Assembly: GCF_014873755.1 (NCBI RefSeq)
Contig: NZ_JADBEG010000001.1
Location: forward strand, 2,606,501 to 2,670,500
DNA: 64,000 nucleotides
Reading direction: 5' to 3'
Source of the DNA: Amycolatopsis lexingtonensis
Lineage (GTDB): Bacteria; Actinomycetota; Actinomycetes; Mycobacteriales; Pseudonocardiaceae
The notes beneath the pieces were generated by a model, which saw nothing but the letters and a program-made list of their open reading frames with translations, did no database searches and had not been told where the DNA came from. The first letter of the stretch is position 1. Each line of letters starts with the position of its first letter. Shown one piece after another: positions 35,564 through 45,084 of this stretch. The translations under genes were made by a program, and so were the position numbers.

Positions 35564-37812
35564 GAGATCTCTCCTTGTCCTGCCCGCGCGGACGGCGCCA
35601 GGCGGTAGTGCCGGTAAGCCCGTGCGGCGGCGATGTTCAGGCCCGTGGGCCGGCCGGAGCCGTCCACGTCGACGTGCCGCCGCCGGATGGCGAAGGTGTC
35701 CGCCCGTACCCCGACGGGCGTCGCCAGCTCGACGATGTTGAGCAGGTGCTCGTACTGGCGCAGGGTCAGCAGCGCGCCGTCGGGCAGCGAGGGCCGCCAG
35801 GTGTACGGGTCGTTCGCGCCCGAGCGCTGTCCCACCACGCACGACACGACGCTGATCCCGCTGTTGAAGAGCGGGATCGAGACGACGGCGCCGCGCCTCG
35901 GCGAAAGCGTGGCGTGCTGGTCGCCGAGCCCGCGCACCTGCCAGCGGTGGATCAGCGTGTGCTCCCCCGCCAGGTTGGCGCCCGCCAGCGGCAGCCCCGT
36001 CACGCCGAACAGCAGCGCCAACGTCCCGGCTCCGGTGGCCAGCGCGACGACGCTGCTCGCACCGGCCGCGGTCGCCGTGGTGAACAGCGGGCTCAGCAGG
36101 GCCGAGTTCGCGATGACCGCGGTCGTGCGCGTGGCGCCGAGGTCGAACAGCACGTAGTCGCGCGGCGAAACGGTGTCCAGCTGCCGGGTGAACGCGGCGA
36201 CGTCGATCACCTTGGGGACGCTCCGGCCGTCGAGCGCGGCGTCCAGGCCGGCGACCGTGCTCGTCGGCCGCGCGGCCGTCAGGACCGCGGCGGGATCCGC
36301 GACCGGGGTCAGCTGCGACCCCGCGAGCGCGGTGATCACCGAGACCACCGGGACGTCGTGGTTCGGGTCGGTGGCCGAGACCAGCCGCGCGGTCAGCGTC
36401 AGCGGGACGTCGCCCGAGGCGTCCGGCTCGACGTCCACGACCAGCGGGCCCATCGGCGCGGTGCTGACGAACACCGTGCCGTCGGCGCCCTGCTCGACCG
36501 TGCGCAGGCCGCACGCCTTGAGCAGCCACGCCCCGGCCGGATCCGCCGACCTCGGCTGCGGCACCAGGTTGGGGTCCTTGAGCTTGCCCGCCGCGGTGAC
36601 CGCGGCGTCGAGCTGGGCCGCGACCGGCGCCGCGAACAGCGCGCCGAACCCGAGCTCGAACCGCGACCCGCCGGCGTTGTCCTGCCCCTTGAGCACCTTC
36701 GGCCACGGCCGGGCCCCGAGCTGCCCGCACCGCCGGTCCAAAGTGGTCAGTGCGTCGGCCACGGTCGGCGCGAGGGGCTGGAAGGGCTGCACCTGCCAGG
36801 TCGCGAGCGCCGCGCGCTGAGTGTCGACGCGGGCGGCCACGTCCGGCGGCAGCAGGCGGTGCGCGTGCGCGTCGTCGCCTTCGGTGCTGCCCGCGGGCCA
36901 GATCATGTGCACCCGCCGGATCGCGTTGAGCAGCTGCCCGATGGCGGCCGGCGCGCCGGGTGCGACCAGCCGCAGGGCGATCAGCTGCGGGTCGGGCGCC
37001 TCGTCGACGCCCACCGTGCCCGGCACGCCGACGTCGGCGAGGAAGTCGTCCAGCGCGGAGTCGAGCCACGGCGTGCTGGGCAGCCGCACGCCGCGCAGGA
37101 TCCGCAGCCGGGCGCGGTAGGACGCGTCGTCCTCACGCGCGCCGGGTGGCTGGAGCGGCCGGGTGGCGGGAGTCTGCTCGTCGGCGTCCCAGAACAGCTC
37201 GTCGGAGAACCGCGGGCTGGACAGGTCGGCGCCGATCCGGTCGAGCGCGTTGCCGCTCGCCACCGCCAGGGTCCGCGACGCGCGGATTTCCCGTGCGGTG
37301 CGCCGGATCCGGCCCTTCTCATCGAGCAGTACGGTCAGCAACCGGCCCAGCACGCCCTCGACGAGGTCGAACCGGACGGCGGCGATGAGCTGCGCGGTGC
37401 TCAGCCCGACGCCGGTCTCGCCGCCGAGGATCCCGCGCGCCAGCACGGAAAACGGCGCGGTGACGTCGCCCTTGCCCGCCGGTGGCAGCGCCGCCACCAG
37501 CGCGGTGCCCGCCGCGGTGTGCGGCGCGAACGTCACCACCGGCAGCGACTGCGGCGCGCCGCCGCCGGTCTTAACCGCGGGCAGCACGGTCAGGCCCTGG
37601 CCGTCCACATCGGACAGGACGGTGCACAGCACCAGCGGGTGCCGCGTCGTCGTGTCGACCACCGCCTCGGCCTGTCCCGGCGACGTCGTGGCGCGCAGGG
37701 TCAGCGGGCGCGGGGTGGCCGCCGGCGACAGCGGCCCGATCAGTTCGGCCGCCGCGGCGGCCAGCACCCCGGCGCCGAGGCGGTCCGGGTCGAGCGGGGA
37801 ACGGGTCGTCAT
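35560..37812 (-). CDS. Large baseplate-region protein (Afp12/PVC12 position)
   Basis: The 750-aa protein lies directly after the baseplate-J gene, the slot of Afp12/PVC12 in contractile injection systems. It contains DELFWDADEQTPATRPLQPP and DDASYRARLRI, resembling tail protein I-like segments, flanked by long beta-rich stretches. There is no signal peptide or enzyme motif. The assignment rests mainly on position and size; direct sequence similarity could not be tested. Confidence 0.65.
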   Translation of the reverse strand: MTTRSPLDPDRLGAGVLAAAAAELIGPLSPAATPRPLTLRATTSPGQAEAVVDTTTRHPLVLCTVLSDVDGQGLTVLPAVKTGGGAPQSLPVVTFAPHTAAGTALVAALPPAGKGDVTAPFSVLARGILGGETGVGLSTAQLIAAVRFDLVEGVLGRLLTVLLDEKGRIRRTAREIRASRTLAVASGNALDRIGADLSSPRFSDELFWDADEQTPATRPLQPPGAREDDASYRARLRILRGVRLPSTPWLDSALDDFLADVGVPGTVGVDEAPDPQLIALRLVAPGAPAAIGQLLNAIRRVHMIWPAGSTEGDDAHAHRLLPPDVAARVDTQRAALATWQVQPFQPLAPTVADALTTLDRRCGQLGARPWPKVLKGQDNAGGSRFELGFGALFAAPVAAQLDAAVTAAGKLKDPNLVPQPRSADPAGAWLLKACGLRTVEQGADGTVFVSTAPMGPLVVDVEPDASGDVPLTLTARLVSATDPNHDVPVVSVITALAGSQLTPVADPAAVLTAARPTSTVAGLDAALDGRSVPKVIDVAAFTRQLDTVSPRDYVLFDLGATRTTAVIANSALLSPLFTTATAAGASSVVALATGAGTLALLFGVTGLPLAGANLAGEHTLIHRWQVRGLGDQHATLSPRRGAVVSIPLFNSGISVVSCVVGQRSGANDPYTWRPSLPDGALLTLRQYEHLLNIVELATPVGVRADTFAIRRRHVDVDGSGRPTGLNIAAARAYRHYRLAPSARAGQGEIS

Positions 37813-37816
37813 GGCT

Positions 37817-39286
37817 TCACCGCACCGTCAGCCGGCCGGGCGACTCGACGAAGACCGCGATCTGGTCGGCGCCGACGACGAGGTTCTCGTCCAGGTCCAG
37901 CACGTCGGGCGAGGTGTCGCTCTCCCCGCCGGACCCCACGCCGTCGACGGCGTACGGGAACCGCATCAGGTGGAGGTCGCCGACGTCGACGACGCCCGGC
38001 TCCGCCATCATCGCCGCCGACAGCGCCGCGGCCCGCACCGGTTCCGCCAGCGACAGCCCGTCGACGACCCCGCGCAGCCGGGCCGCGAGGCGCTGCTTGA
38101 GCGCCAGCGCGGCGGGGCTGAGGTTGCGGCTGGCCACGGACCCGGACGGCAGCGGCAGGCCCGAGGTCGTCACGTCGGCCTGGACGGTGAAGAACACCTG
38201 CTCGGCCCGCACCACGTCGGGGAAGATCCCGACCGGCCGGACGTCCCGGATCGCCTGCTGCACGGCCGCGCGCAGCCCGCCCGCGCCCTCCCAGACCGCG
38301 GCTTCGGTCGGCGCGACGAGGACGGTGACGAAGAACGGCGACGACAGGTCCCGGTCGGCCGCGAACAGCCGCTCGAAGAAGGCGAACTGGCCGAAAATCG
38401 ACTGGGACAGGTCGAGCCCGCCCCAGCCGTCGCGCACGACGACCTGCCGCACGCCGGGGACCAGCGCCACGGTGGCCGCGATCGAGTCCGCCGTCCACAG
38501 CGACCGCGGCGCCGCGAGCAGCAGCGCCCGGTAGCGGTCGTCGTCGAACTGCGCGTTGCCGCCGGTCAGCGCCTGCGGGTGCTGGACGCGGACCAGTCCC
38601 TGGCCGATCGACGACGCCGTGGCGAGGAACCCGGCCGCCACGTCCGCCGCGATCATCGCGGCGAGCTTGGCGTCGGCGATCTCCCAGCGGTCGATCCGCT
38701 GCGGGTGGCCGCCACCGGCGTCGGTCACGGCGGGGTCGAGGTTGCCCACCGGCCCCGGGTCGAAGCTCGTCACCGGCACGACGGCAGTGGTCACCCCGGT
38801 CGTGAACTGGACCGCGGCGGCCAGCGCGACGCGGTGCCCGCCCGGCGTCGAGAGCCGGGAACCGCGCGACAGCACCAGTTTCGGCACGCCCGGCGGCAGC
38901 GCCTTCGCCAGGGTCAGCGTCACCGAGCCGGTCGCGCTGAGGAACGGCCGGGTGATCCCGAGCTCCTCGCCGAGGTCGGACAGCGCGCGGCCCCGGGCCG
39001 TCGCGACGAAGCTGTCGTCGTACTCCGCCGCCAGCGCGGCCCAGGTCCGCGCGTCCTCGAGCGCGGTGACCTCGAGGAGCTTGCGCACGACGCTGCCGCT
39101 CGAGAGGTCGATGGCCGGGTCGATCAGCTGCTGCGCGAGCGCGATCTTCTCGGCCAGCAGGCGGGTGAACGGCTTGGGCAGGAACCCCGCCGGGGTCACG
39201 CCGAACCCGGCGCTGCCGCTGGACCGGGTGACCGTGGCGTCCACGGCGAGGACGTCGGTCAGGTCGATGCTGGTTTCGTCGCTCAT
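37817..39286 (-). CDS. Baseplate assembly protein J-like (Afp11/gp6-type)
   Basis: The 489-aa protein shows the baseplate-J pattern: GFLPKPFTRLLAEKIALAQQL, SGSVVRKLLEVTALEDARTW, a region of ATARGRALSDLGEELGITR type and then repeated beta domains (SVTLTL; VFFTVQADV). It forms the wedge ring of contractile tails. The ATG overlaps the gp25-like stop by 4 nt. Confidence 0.88.
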   Translation of the reverse strand: MSDETSIDLTDVLAVDATVTRSSGSAGFGVTPAGFLPKPFTRLLAEKIALAQQLIDPAIDLSSGSVVRKLLEVTALEDARTWAALAAEYDDSFVATARGRALSDLGEELGITRPFLSATGSVTLTLAKALPPGVPKLVLSRGSRLSTPGGHRVALAAAVQFTTGVTTAVVPVTSFDPGPVGNLDPAVTDAGGGHPQRIDRWEIADAKLAAMIAADVAAGFLATASSIGQGLVRVQHPQALTGGNAQFDDDRYRALLLAAPRSLWTADSIAATVALVPGVRQVVVRDGWGGLDLSQSIFGQFAFFERLFAADRDLSSPFFVTVLVAPTEAAVWEGAGGLRAAVQQAIRDVRPVGIFPDVVRAEQVFFTVQADVTTSGLPLPSGSVASRNLSPAALALKQRLAARLRGVVDGLSLAEPVRAAALSAAMMAEPGVVDVGDLHLMRFPYAVDGVGSGGESDTSPDVLDLDENLVVGADQIAVFVESPGRLTVR

Positions 39287-39804
39287 GGGGCCACCTCACC
39301 GAACGGGGTGCCGGAGGCGAGGCCGCCGGTGTTCAAGGTCGCCGGGTCGCCGCTGACCGCTTCGAACGAAACGACCACGTCGAGCCGGCGGGAAGCGACG
39401 TCGCCGGTGGGCGACGGCGCGGACAGGTCGACCACGCGGCGCACCCGCGGGTCGGCCGCGACCAGCTCGACCACCGCGCTGCGCAGGCCTTCCCGCGCCA
39501 GCACCGGGGACGTCTGGTCCACCATCGGCGTCAGGCCGAGGAACCCGAACCGCAGGTTGAACGGGTCGCTGCCGCGCAACGTCGTCAGCCCGACCGCGAG
39601 GTCCTGGCAGAGCGCGTCCACCCCGTCCACGAGGTCGAGGTCCACCCCGGTGGGAGTGCCGCGCAGCACCAGGTCCCGCGCGGTGTCGGCGGGGTCGGTC
39701 AGGTCGGCGCGCACGCCGACGCCGAGTAGCGCACGCCGGCGGGCGGCGGAGTCGTCGCCCGGCGCGGCGCCCGGGGGCGTCGGGGGCGGGGGCAGGGAAG
39801 TCAT
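39283..39804 (-). CDS. gp25/GPW-like baseplate wedge protein (Afp9-type)
   Basis: The 173-aa protein has the gp25-like ending: DLAVGLTTLRGSDPFNLRFG, VLAREGLRSAVVELVAADPRV and VVDLSAPSP followed by a beta strand (RRLDVVVSFEAV). The N-terminus is Pro-rich. gp25 starts sheath polymerisation in T4-like tails. It is coupled to the J-like gene by a 4-nt overlap, in the usual gp25-J order. Confidence 0.82.
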   Translation of the reverse strand: MTSLPPPPTPPGAAPGDDSAARRRALLGVGVRADLTDPADTARDLVLRGTPTGVDLDLVDGVDALCQDLAVGLTTLRGSDPFNLRFGFLGLTPMVDQTSPVLAREGLRSAVVELVAADPRVRRVVDLSAPSPTGDVASRRLDVVVSFEAVSGDPATLNTGGLASGTPFGEVAP

Positions 39805-39814
39805 CGGAACTCCT

Positions 39815-40147
39815 TCACGAAGCGGTGAGAACGGACTGCCCGGCGGCGACCTGCACGGGCGTGGCCGAGGGCAGGGAGCTGGCGGTCAGGGAATCGAGCA
39901 GGACGGCGGCGCCGCCGACGGTCAGCCGGGCGGCCCGGCCGGCACCGGGCGGCGACAGCGCGGAACTGGCGCACGTACCGGGCGGGGTGGACGCGGTGCA
40001 GCCCAAGTACTTCTGCTTGAGCACTTCGTCGAAGAGCACGACCTTCCCGTTTTTCACGGTCAGCCGCCGGTCGCTGGCCGCGGTCAGCGCGACGGCGCCC
40101 TGGTGCCGGCACTCGACCGAGCCACTTTCGGTGACGGGGGCGGCCAT
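39815..40147 (-). CDS. PAAR-like spike-tip protein (Afp10 position)
   Basis: The 110-aa protein follows the spike gene with a 1-nt overlap and precedes gp25, matching Afp10. It has short beta segments with Cys residues (VECRHQGAVALTA, KYLGCTA, GTCASSAL) and the hydrophobic end LTVGGAAVLLDSLTASS, as in PAAR-like/DUF4280-type tip proteins. The three Cys and one His could bind a metal. A role as cone capping the spike is inferred from size and order. Confidence 0.7.
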   Translation of the reverse strand: MAAPVTESGSVECRHQGAVALTAASDRRLTVKNGKVVLFDEVLKQKYLGCTASTPPGTCASSALSPPGAGRAARLTVGGAAVLLDSLTASSLPSATPVQVAAGQSVLTAS

Positions 40148-42159
40148 CAGCTCACGTCCATCGTGCCGCCGTCGAGCTGCACCCGGACGTCCTTGGCGTT
40201 CAGCTCGATCCGGTCCTCGGCGTCGAAGGTGATCGACTTCGCGCTGATCGTGACGCTGCCGTCGCCCTTCAGCACGATCCGCGCGGCCCCGTCGCCGGCG
40301 CGGCTTTCGATGAGCACGCTGCCGTCCCCGAGCCCGTCGTCGGGAGCCGGCCGGGCGGGGACGCGGGTGAGCGCGTCGGTGACCCGCAGCACGAACCGCG
40401 CGGTCTCGATGACGCGGGTGCCGTCCCCGTCGACCAGGTCGTGGCTCGCGAGGCCGTCCGGCGGTTTCTGCTGATCCGGATCGCGCAGGTGCTGCCGTTC
40501 CGTGATCCCCACGGGCAGCGCCAGCCAGTAATCCCCCGGCCGGGCGTCCGGGCCCGCGTTCTGCGGCCAGATCGCCCCGACGTCGACGAAGTCCGCCGAG
40601 CTGCCGCCGACGTTCGCGAGCACCACCCGGGTGCCCGGGTAGCGCGGCAGCACGAGGCCGTAGCTGCCCCACGCGAACGGCGTCACGTACGGCACCTGGG
40701 TCAGCTCCGCGTGCGCGCCGGCGGTGATCTCCGTGCGCTGCGCCGCCTGCGGCAGGCCGTCCGGTGCCGTGTCGGCGTGCCAGACCTCGCTGGTGTGCTT
40801 GGGCGTGTCCGGGGACACCGCGTGGTCGTGGATCACCGCGGTCCGCGACCGGGTTACCCCGAACGTCCGCTCGATCCGATCTCCCACGACGTCGCCGATC
40901 GTGCTCGCCACGCCCTGCGCGCTGTCGGCGAACGGGACGCCCGACCGCCGCGCCCGCTGGGCGTCCTTCGCCGTGCCGGGCTTGACCTCGTCCCAGCCGT
41001 CGTCCTCGGCGGTCAGCACGACCGCGCGGATCGTCGTGAGGAACCCCCGCTCCCGCGAGATCTCGTGGCGCACCTCGATGATCCGGCACACCGACGCGTC
41101 GGCCTCCGGGTCGGCGACGCCGGCGGGCAGGTTCGGCAGCGACGTCAGCAGGGTCGCGCCGAGGCTCGACGGCTCGGTGACGACGAAGTCCTCCGGCGGC
41201 AGCACCGGCGAGACCCGGTCCCCCGGCTTCAGGTCCGGGCGCCCCAGCGCCGTCACGGCGAACGTGGCCCGCGGCGGCCTCGGGCCGAACAACCCCGGCG
41301 GGATCCGCGAATCCCGCGGCAGGTCCGCGCCGCGTTCGATCGCGAGCAGGCCGCTTTCGTCGTCCATCGGCCGCTCGCCGTCCAGCCGCGGGGTGGTGGT
41401 CCCGTTCTCGGTCCACTTGCCAAGGTGCAGGGTCCCGTCGCGGATCACGGCCGTCTCCTGGCTGTAGAGCCCGAGCGCGGCCTGCACCTGCGTGCTCAGC
41501 TCGAGCATGGCGGCCAGCGCGGTCCCCGGCGGGACGGCGGCGTAGTCCCGCACCCCCGGCGTGGGCTGCGCTCTCGCCAGTCCGTGCCCGACGACGGGCA
41601 CGTCGTCGCCCGCGACGTTCTCGACCGCGACCTGGAGGCCGTTGGCGTCCGCGCGGGCGGTGAAGCAGCGGCCCTCGACGCGGCGCTCGGCCAGCCGGGC
41701 CACCACCCGTTCCCGGCCCTTCACCACGACGTCCATCCGCCGCTGGCCGGGCCGCCGCCACAACCGGTCCACCCGGAGCTCGGCGACCAGGCTGCCATCC
41801 GGCGGGACCGGCGTGGTCGCCGACAGCGGGTTGTCCAGCCCGGTGAACCTCGCGAGCCCGCCGAGCACCCCGGTCGGCGCGTCCTTCCACCACAGGTGCA
41901 GCGACGCGTCCAGCGGGGTCCCGGGCGCGAGGCTGATCTTCCGGTAGTCCTCCGCCGTCATGCCTTCGACGACGACTTCGTACGCACCCCCGGTCAGCCC
42001 GACCGGCAGCGACGCGCTCACCGTGCCGGAGTAGGTGTCGCTGCCGAGGGTGCACAGCTCGGTGCCGCGGACGCCGTGGCGGAACACCAGTGCCCAGGCG
42101 GGCACGGTGCCCGGCACGACCTCGTGGCCGCGCGCGAAGGTGAAGCCCTTGAAGGCCAT
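40147..42159 (-). CDS. Baseplate hub/spike protein (VgrG/gpV-like, Afp8-type)
   Basis: The 670-aa protein has an N-terminal hub-like part (beta-rich, residues ~1-350), an OB-like middle (YGLVLPRYPGTRVVLANVGG) and a C-terminal repeat SVLIESRAG ... IVLKGDGSVTISAKSITF ... RIELNAKDVRV, a beta-helix signature of gp5/VgrG spikes. The ATG is preceded by AAGGAG. It overlaps the neighbouring genes by 1 nt on each side. Confidence 0.85.
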   Translation of the reverse strand: MAFKGFTFARGHEVVPGTVPAWALVFRHGVRGTELCTLGSDTYSGTVSASLPVGLTGGAYEVVVEGMTAEDYRKISLAPGTPLDASLHLWWKDAPTGVLGGLARFTGLDNPLSATTPVPPDGSLVAELRVDRLWRRPGQRRMDVVVKGRERVVARLAERRVEGRCFTARADANGLQVAVENVAGDDVPVVGHGLARAQPTPGVRDYAAVPPGTALAAMLELSTQVQAALGLYSQETAVIRDGTLHLGKWTENGTTTPRLDGERPMDDESGLLAIERGADLPRDSRIPPGLFGPRPPRATFAVTALGRPDLKPGDRVSPVLPPEDFVVTEPSSLGATLLTSLPNLPAGVADPEADASVCRIIEVRHEISRERGFLTTIRAVVLTAEDDGWDEVKPGTAKDAQRARRSGVPFADSAQGVASTIGDVVGDRIERTFGVTRSRTAVIHDHAVSPDTPKHTSEVWHADTAPDGLPQAAQRTEITAGAHAELTQVPYVTPFAWGSYGLVLPRYPGTRVVLANVGGSSADFVDVGAIWPQNAGPDARPGDYWLALPVGITERQHLRDPDQQKPPDGLASHDLVDGDGTRVIETARFVLRVTDALTRVPARPAPDDGLGDGSVLIESRAGDGAARIVLKGDGSVTISAKSITFDAEDRIELNAKDVRVQLDGGTMDVS

Positions 42160-42701
42160 CACATCTCCTTCCCCAGCTGCGTCAGCAGCACCGGGACACC
42201 GGGGTCCCCCACCGGGTGCGGCGGGCCGTCGTCGGGCGCCGGCGCGAGATCGCGCCAGCGCAGGGAAAGCCGGCTGCCGAACCGGCCGGGGCTGCGCAGG
42301 GAACCGGCGGTGAGCACGAGCTCGTCGACGGTCACCTCGACCGCGGCCGTCCCCGGGCTGCCGGTCAGGCGGACCGGCACGCCGGCCACCACCGGGACCG
42401 TCGCCCCGATCGCCCCGGTGACCACCAGGGTCAGCCGGGGCCACGCGGCGCCGTAGTCGCGGAACGCCGTGCCGTCACCGGGGTTCGCAGTGGTGAACAC
42501 GACGGCCGACGGGTCGGCGGCGAGCACCGCCCGCGCCACCCCGAGCGGCACCGCGAGCACGAGCGCGCGGGCGGCGTCGAGGTCGACGCGGACGGGCAGC
42601 CCGGCGGTCAGTTCCTGCCGCACCACCCGGACCGCGGGGTCCGGCGGGGGCGCGACGGCGGGTACCGGGTGGGCGATCAGCGCGGGCAAGGTCCTGGACA
42701 T
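42159..42701 (-). CDS. Hypothetical injection-system protein
   Basis: The 180-aa protein is beta-rich and Pro/Val-rich (VRVDLDAARALVLAVPLGVAR, RLTLVVTGAIGATVPVV, VEVTVDELVLTAG) with no enzyme motif. Between the 163-aa gene and the spike it could be an adapter, but no homologue is recognised. It overlaps the spike gene by 1 nt. Confidence 0.65.
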   Translation of the reverse strand: MSRTLPALIAHPVPAVAPPPDPAVRVVRQELTAGLPVRVDLDAARALVLAVPLGVARAVLAADPSAVVFTTANPGDGTAFRDYGAAWPRLTLVVTGAIGATVPVVAGVPVRLTGSPGTAAVEVTVDELVLTAGSLRSPGRFGSRLSLRWRDLAPAPDDGPPHPVGDPGVPVLLTQLGKEM

Positions 42702-42712
42702 CGTCGCCCCCC

Positions 42713-43204
42713 TCAGACCGGCAGCGCGTCGGTCAGGGCGCCGACACCGATCGACGAGACGTCGAGCAGCTTCGCGAGGCTGCCCGGGCGCGGCAGGTGC
42801 AGCAGCCGCAACGCCACGTCGAGGGTGTCCCGCCGCTGCGCGCTCTGCGAGAACGTCAGCGACTGCACCGCGAGGTCGGTCCGGATGGTCGCGGTGGTGA
42901 TCAGCACCAGGCCGCTCTGCGTGCCGCCGGTGACCCGGGACAGCGCGGTGCCCTGCCTGCTGGACTCGGCGAGGTTCTCCAGCGCGACCTTCCAGGTGAA
43001 GCGCAACGGGCCGAGCAGGACGGCGCTCAGCGACAGCGAATCGTCGTGGCTGACCACCGCGACCCGCCGCCGGGTCCCGCCGACCTGCGGCACGAAGTAC
43101 GCCGAGTCGATCGACAGCTGGGTCACCGCCCACAGCGGCACCGGCACGATGCCGTCGGAGAGCACGGCGCTCGGCGTGTGCAGGTACGGTTCGAAAAAGC
43201 TCAT
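42713..43204 (-). CDS. Hypothetical injection-system protein, possible hub adapter (Afp7 area)
   Basis: The 163-aa protein contains VPLWAVTQLSIDSAYFVPQVGGTRRRVAVVSHDDSLSLSAV and ends LRLLHLPRPGSLAKLLDV. The gene order suggests the slot just before the hub/spike, where Afp7 (LysM) lies in other systems, but no LysM motif is visible here. It overlaps the 627-aa gene by 4 nt (ATGA). Confidence 0.65.
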   Translation of the reverse strand: MSFFEPYLHTPSAVLSDGIVPVPLWAVTQLSIDSAYFVPQVGGTRRRVAVVSHDDSLSLSAVLLGPLRFTWKVALENLAESSRQGTALSRVTGGTQSGLVLITTATIRTDLAVQSLTFSQSAQRRDTLDVALRLLHLPRPGSLAKLLDVSSIGVGALTDALPV

Positions 43205-45084
43205 CGTGTTTCCCCTCCGCGGGGTCCGGTGCCCGGCTCGCGCAGCCGCTGCTGGATCTCGGTGAAGCTGGTGCGCAGGTCGGCGAAGTCGATCTTCAGG
43301 TCCAGCAGGCGCTGCTGCAGGTAGCTCAGCTCGCCACCGGCGTTGGTGACCACCCGGCGGACCCGGATGTCCGGGTGGTCGAGGATCGCGGCCGCCTTGG
43401 CCTGCCCTTCGGGCGTGGCGAGTTCCGCGGCGGACAAGCCCTTCAGCCGGTCCCGCGCCTTCGCGAGGCGGCCGATGGCTTCCGCCACCCCCGACGCTTC
43501 GCCGGTGAGCGGGTCCGGGACGTCCCGCACGCGCTTGGTCAGCTCGGCGACGTCCTTCTGGACGTTCTTGCCGATGTTCTCGACCAGGCTGGCGACTTCG
43601 CCGAGCCCGGACTGGGACAGCGTCTTGTTGTCGCAGAGCCAGATTTCCCGGCTGCCCTTGACGAGCACGATGAAGTCGGTGCCGCCCACGGTCACGCCGA
43701 GGTCCGGTGCCTTCAGCACGAGGACGTCCTTGCCCAGCTGGAACACCGCGGCGAACTCGCCGGCCAGGCCGCGGACGTGCTTGCTCATGATCACGTCGCG
43801 GACGTAGACGTCCAGCGGCACCAGGTCCGCGCCTTTGGCCTCGTCCCGCACCACCTTCTCCAGCCAGGCTCCGGCGAGTTCGTGCAGGTGGCTCGGGTTG
43901 CGGGTGCCGAGGTCCCGCAGCAGCGCGGAACCCCGCAGTGCCTCGGCGACCAGCCCGGCCGGCGGCAGCCCGAGCTCGGCGGCCTGGCGGTTCAGCTGCG
44001 CGGCCCGGGAGCGGGCGTCGGGCGAATCGCCGACGCCGGCTTCCACGGCCCGCCGTTCCGCCTCCCGCGCCCGGTTCAGCGCGATCAGCGCGCGTTCGAG
44101 GTCGGCCCGGTCGCCCGCGCCGAGCCCGTTTTCCGCGGCGAACCGGTCCATTTCCGCCGTGCGCCACGGCACCGGAACGCCCTGCGCCTGGCCGGGCCGT
44201 TCCTCGCCGAGGGCCATGGCCCGCACGAATTCGGGGTCGGCGGCCGCGACGCGGTCGAGCACCGCCCGCTCCCCCGTCGGCAGCACGTGGTAGGTGGCCT
44301 GCACCCGGGCGTCCGGCGGGCGGCTGCCGCGCAGGCCGCCGCCGAGCGCGTACGCCGTGTCGGGCGTGCGTGTCATGCCGATCGCCTCCGTCACCTGGGC
44401 CAGTTCCTGGTGCCCCAGTACGCCGTTCAGTTCCTCCAGCACCCGGATCACCGCCCCGGGCCGCCCTTCCAGCGCCGCGTCCACTGTGGACCGTCGAAGC
44501 TGCCGGGCGCGGCGCAGCGGCACGCGCAACGGTTCGGGCAGCGCGTCGATCCGCTGGTTCACGCGCCGGGTCGCCCACCGCGGCCCGGCCAGCGGCCGCG
44601 CCACCGGTTCCCGGGCGGACGCCTGGGCTTCGAGGTCCGCGAACGGGTCAGCCACCGGCTCCGGCGGCGCGTGCGGCGCGGCGCCGGGCGCTTCCGGGGC
44701 CGTGCGCAGCTGCCGCTGGGCCCAGACGTCCGGCGGGACCAGCTCCTTGCCGACCTGGCGCAGCCGTTCCAGCGCCGCGCGCAGCCCCGCCAGCTCCTCG
44801 GTCCGCAGCTTCGCGCGGAAGGCCTTCCGGTAGTAGCCGTCCACCTCGCGGCGCAGCCGGCCGACCCGCTCGACCGCCGCGCCCATCTCGTTCACGTACC
44901 GCGTACCGAGGTTTTCGAGGGCCCGCAGCACTGACCGGTCGAGGTGTTCGCCGACCAGCTTTTCGGGGATGCCGGCCGCCTTCGAGATGTTCTCGACCGC
45001 TTCGCGCAGCCGCGGGAACTCCCGCACGCGCGCGCTCACCCGCGCCGCGGCGGCGAGGTCGACGACGACGCGGTTGCCCGTCAC
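43201..45084 (-). CDS. Candidate PD-(D/E)XK nuclease protein of the injection system
   Basis: The 627-aa protein has a helical, partly coiled N-terminal half with a Pro-rich linker (~125-160). A C-terminal domain (~435-500) contains LAGEFAAVFQL (Glu443), VGGTDFIV (Asp470) and WLCDNKTL (Asp486-x-Lys488), the order of active residues in restriction-like nucleases. If catalytic, it could be a DNA- or RNA-cleaving effector or a packaging factor. It starts at a GTG overlapping the 888-aa gene by 4 nt (GTGA). The nuclease call rests on motif spacing only. Confidence 0.6.
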   Translation of the reverse strand: MTGNRVVVDLAAAARVSARVREFPRLREAVENISKAAGIPEKLVGEHLDRSVLRALENLGTRYVNEMGAAVERVGRLRREVDGYYRKAFRAKLRTEELAGLRAALERLRQVGKELVPPDVWAQRQLRTAPEAPGAAPHAPPEPVADPFADLEAQASAREPVARPLAGPRWATRRVNQRIDALPEPLRVPLRRARQLRRSTVDAALEGRPGAVIRVLEELNGVLGHQELAQVTEAIGMTRTPDTAYALGGGLRGSRPPDARVQATYHVLPTGERAVLDRVAAADPEFVRAMALGEERPGQAQGVPVPWRTAEMDRFAAENGLGAGDRADLERALIALNRAREAERRAVEAGVGDSPDARSRAAQLNRQAAELGLPPAGLVAEALRGSALLRDLGTRNPSHLHELAGAWLEKVVRDEAKGADLVPLDVYVRDVIMSKHVRGLAGEFAAVFQLGKDVLVLKAPDLGVTVGGTDFIVLVKGSREIWLCDNKTLSQSGLGEVASLVENIGKNVQKDVAELTKRVRDVPDPLTGEASGVAEAIGRLAKARDRLKGLSAAELATPEGQAKAAAILDHPDIRVRRVVTNAGGELSYLQQRLLDLKIDFADLRTSFTEIQQRLREPGTGPRGGETR

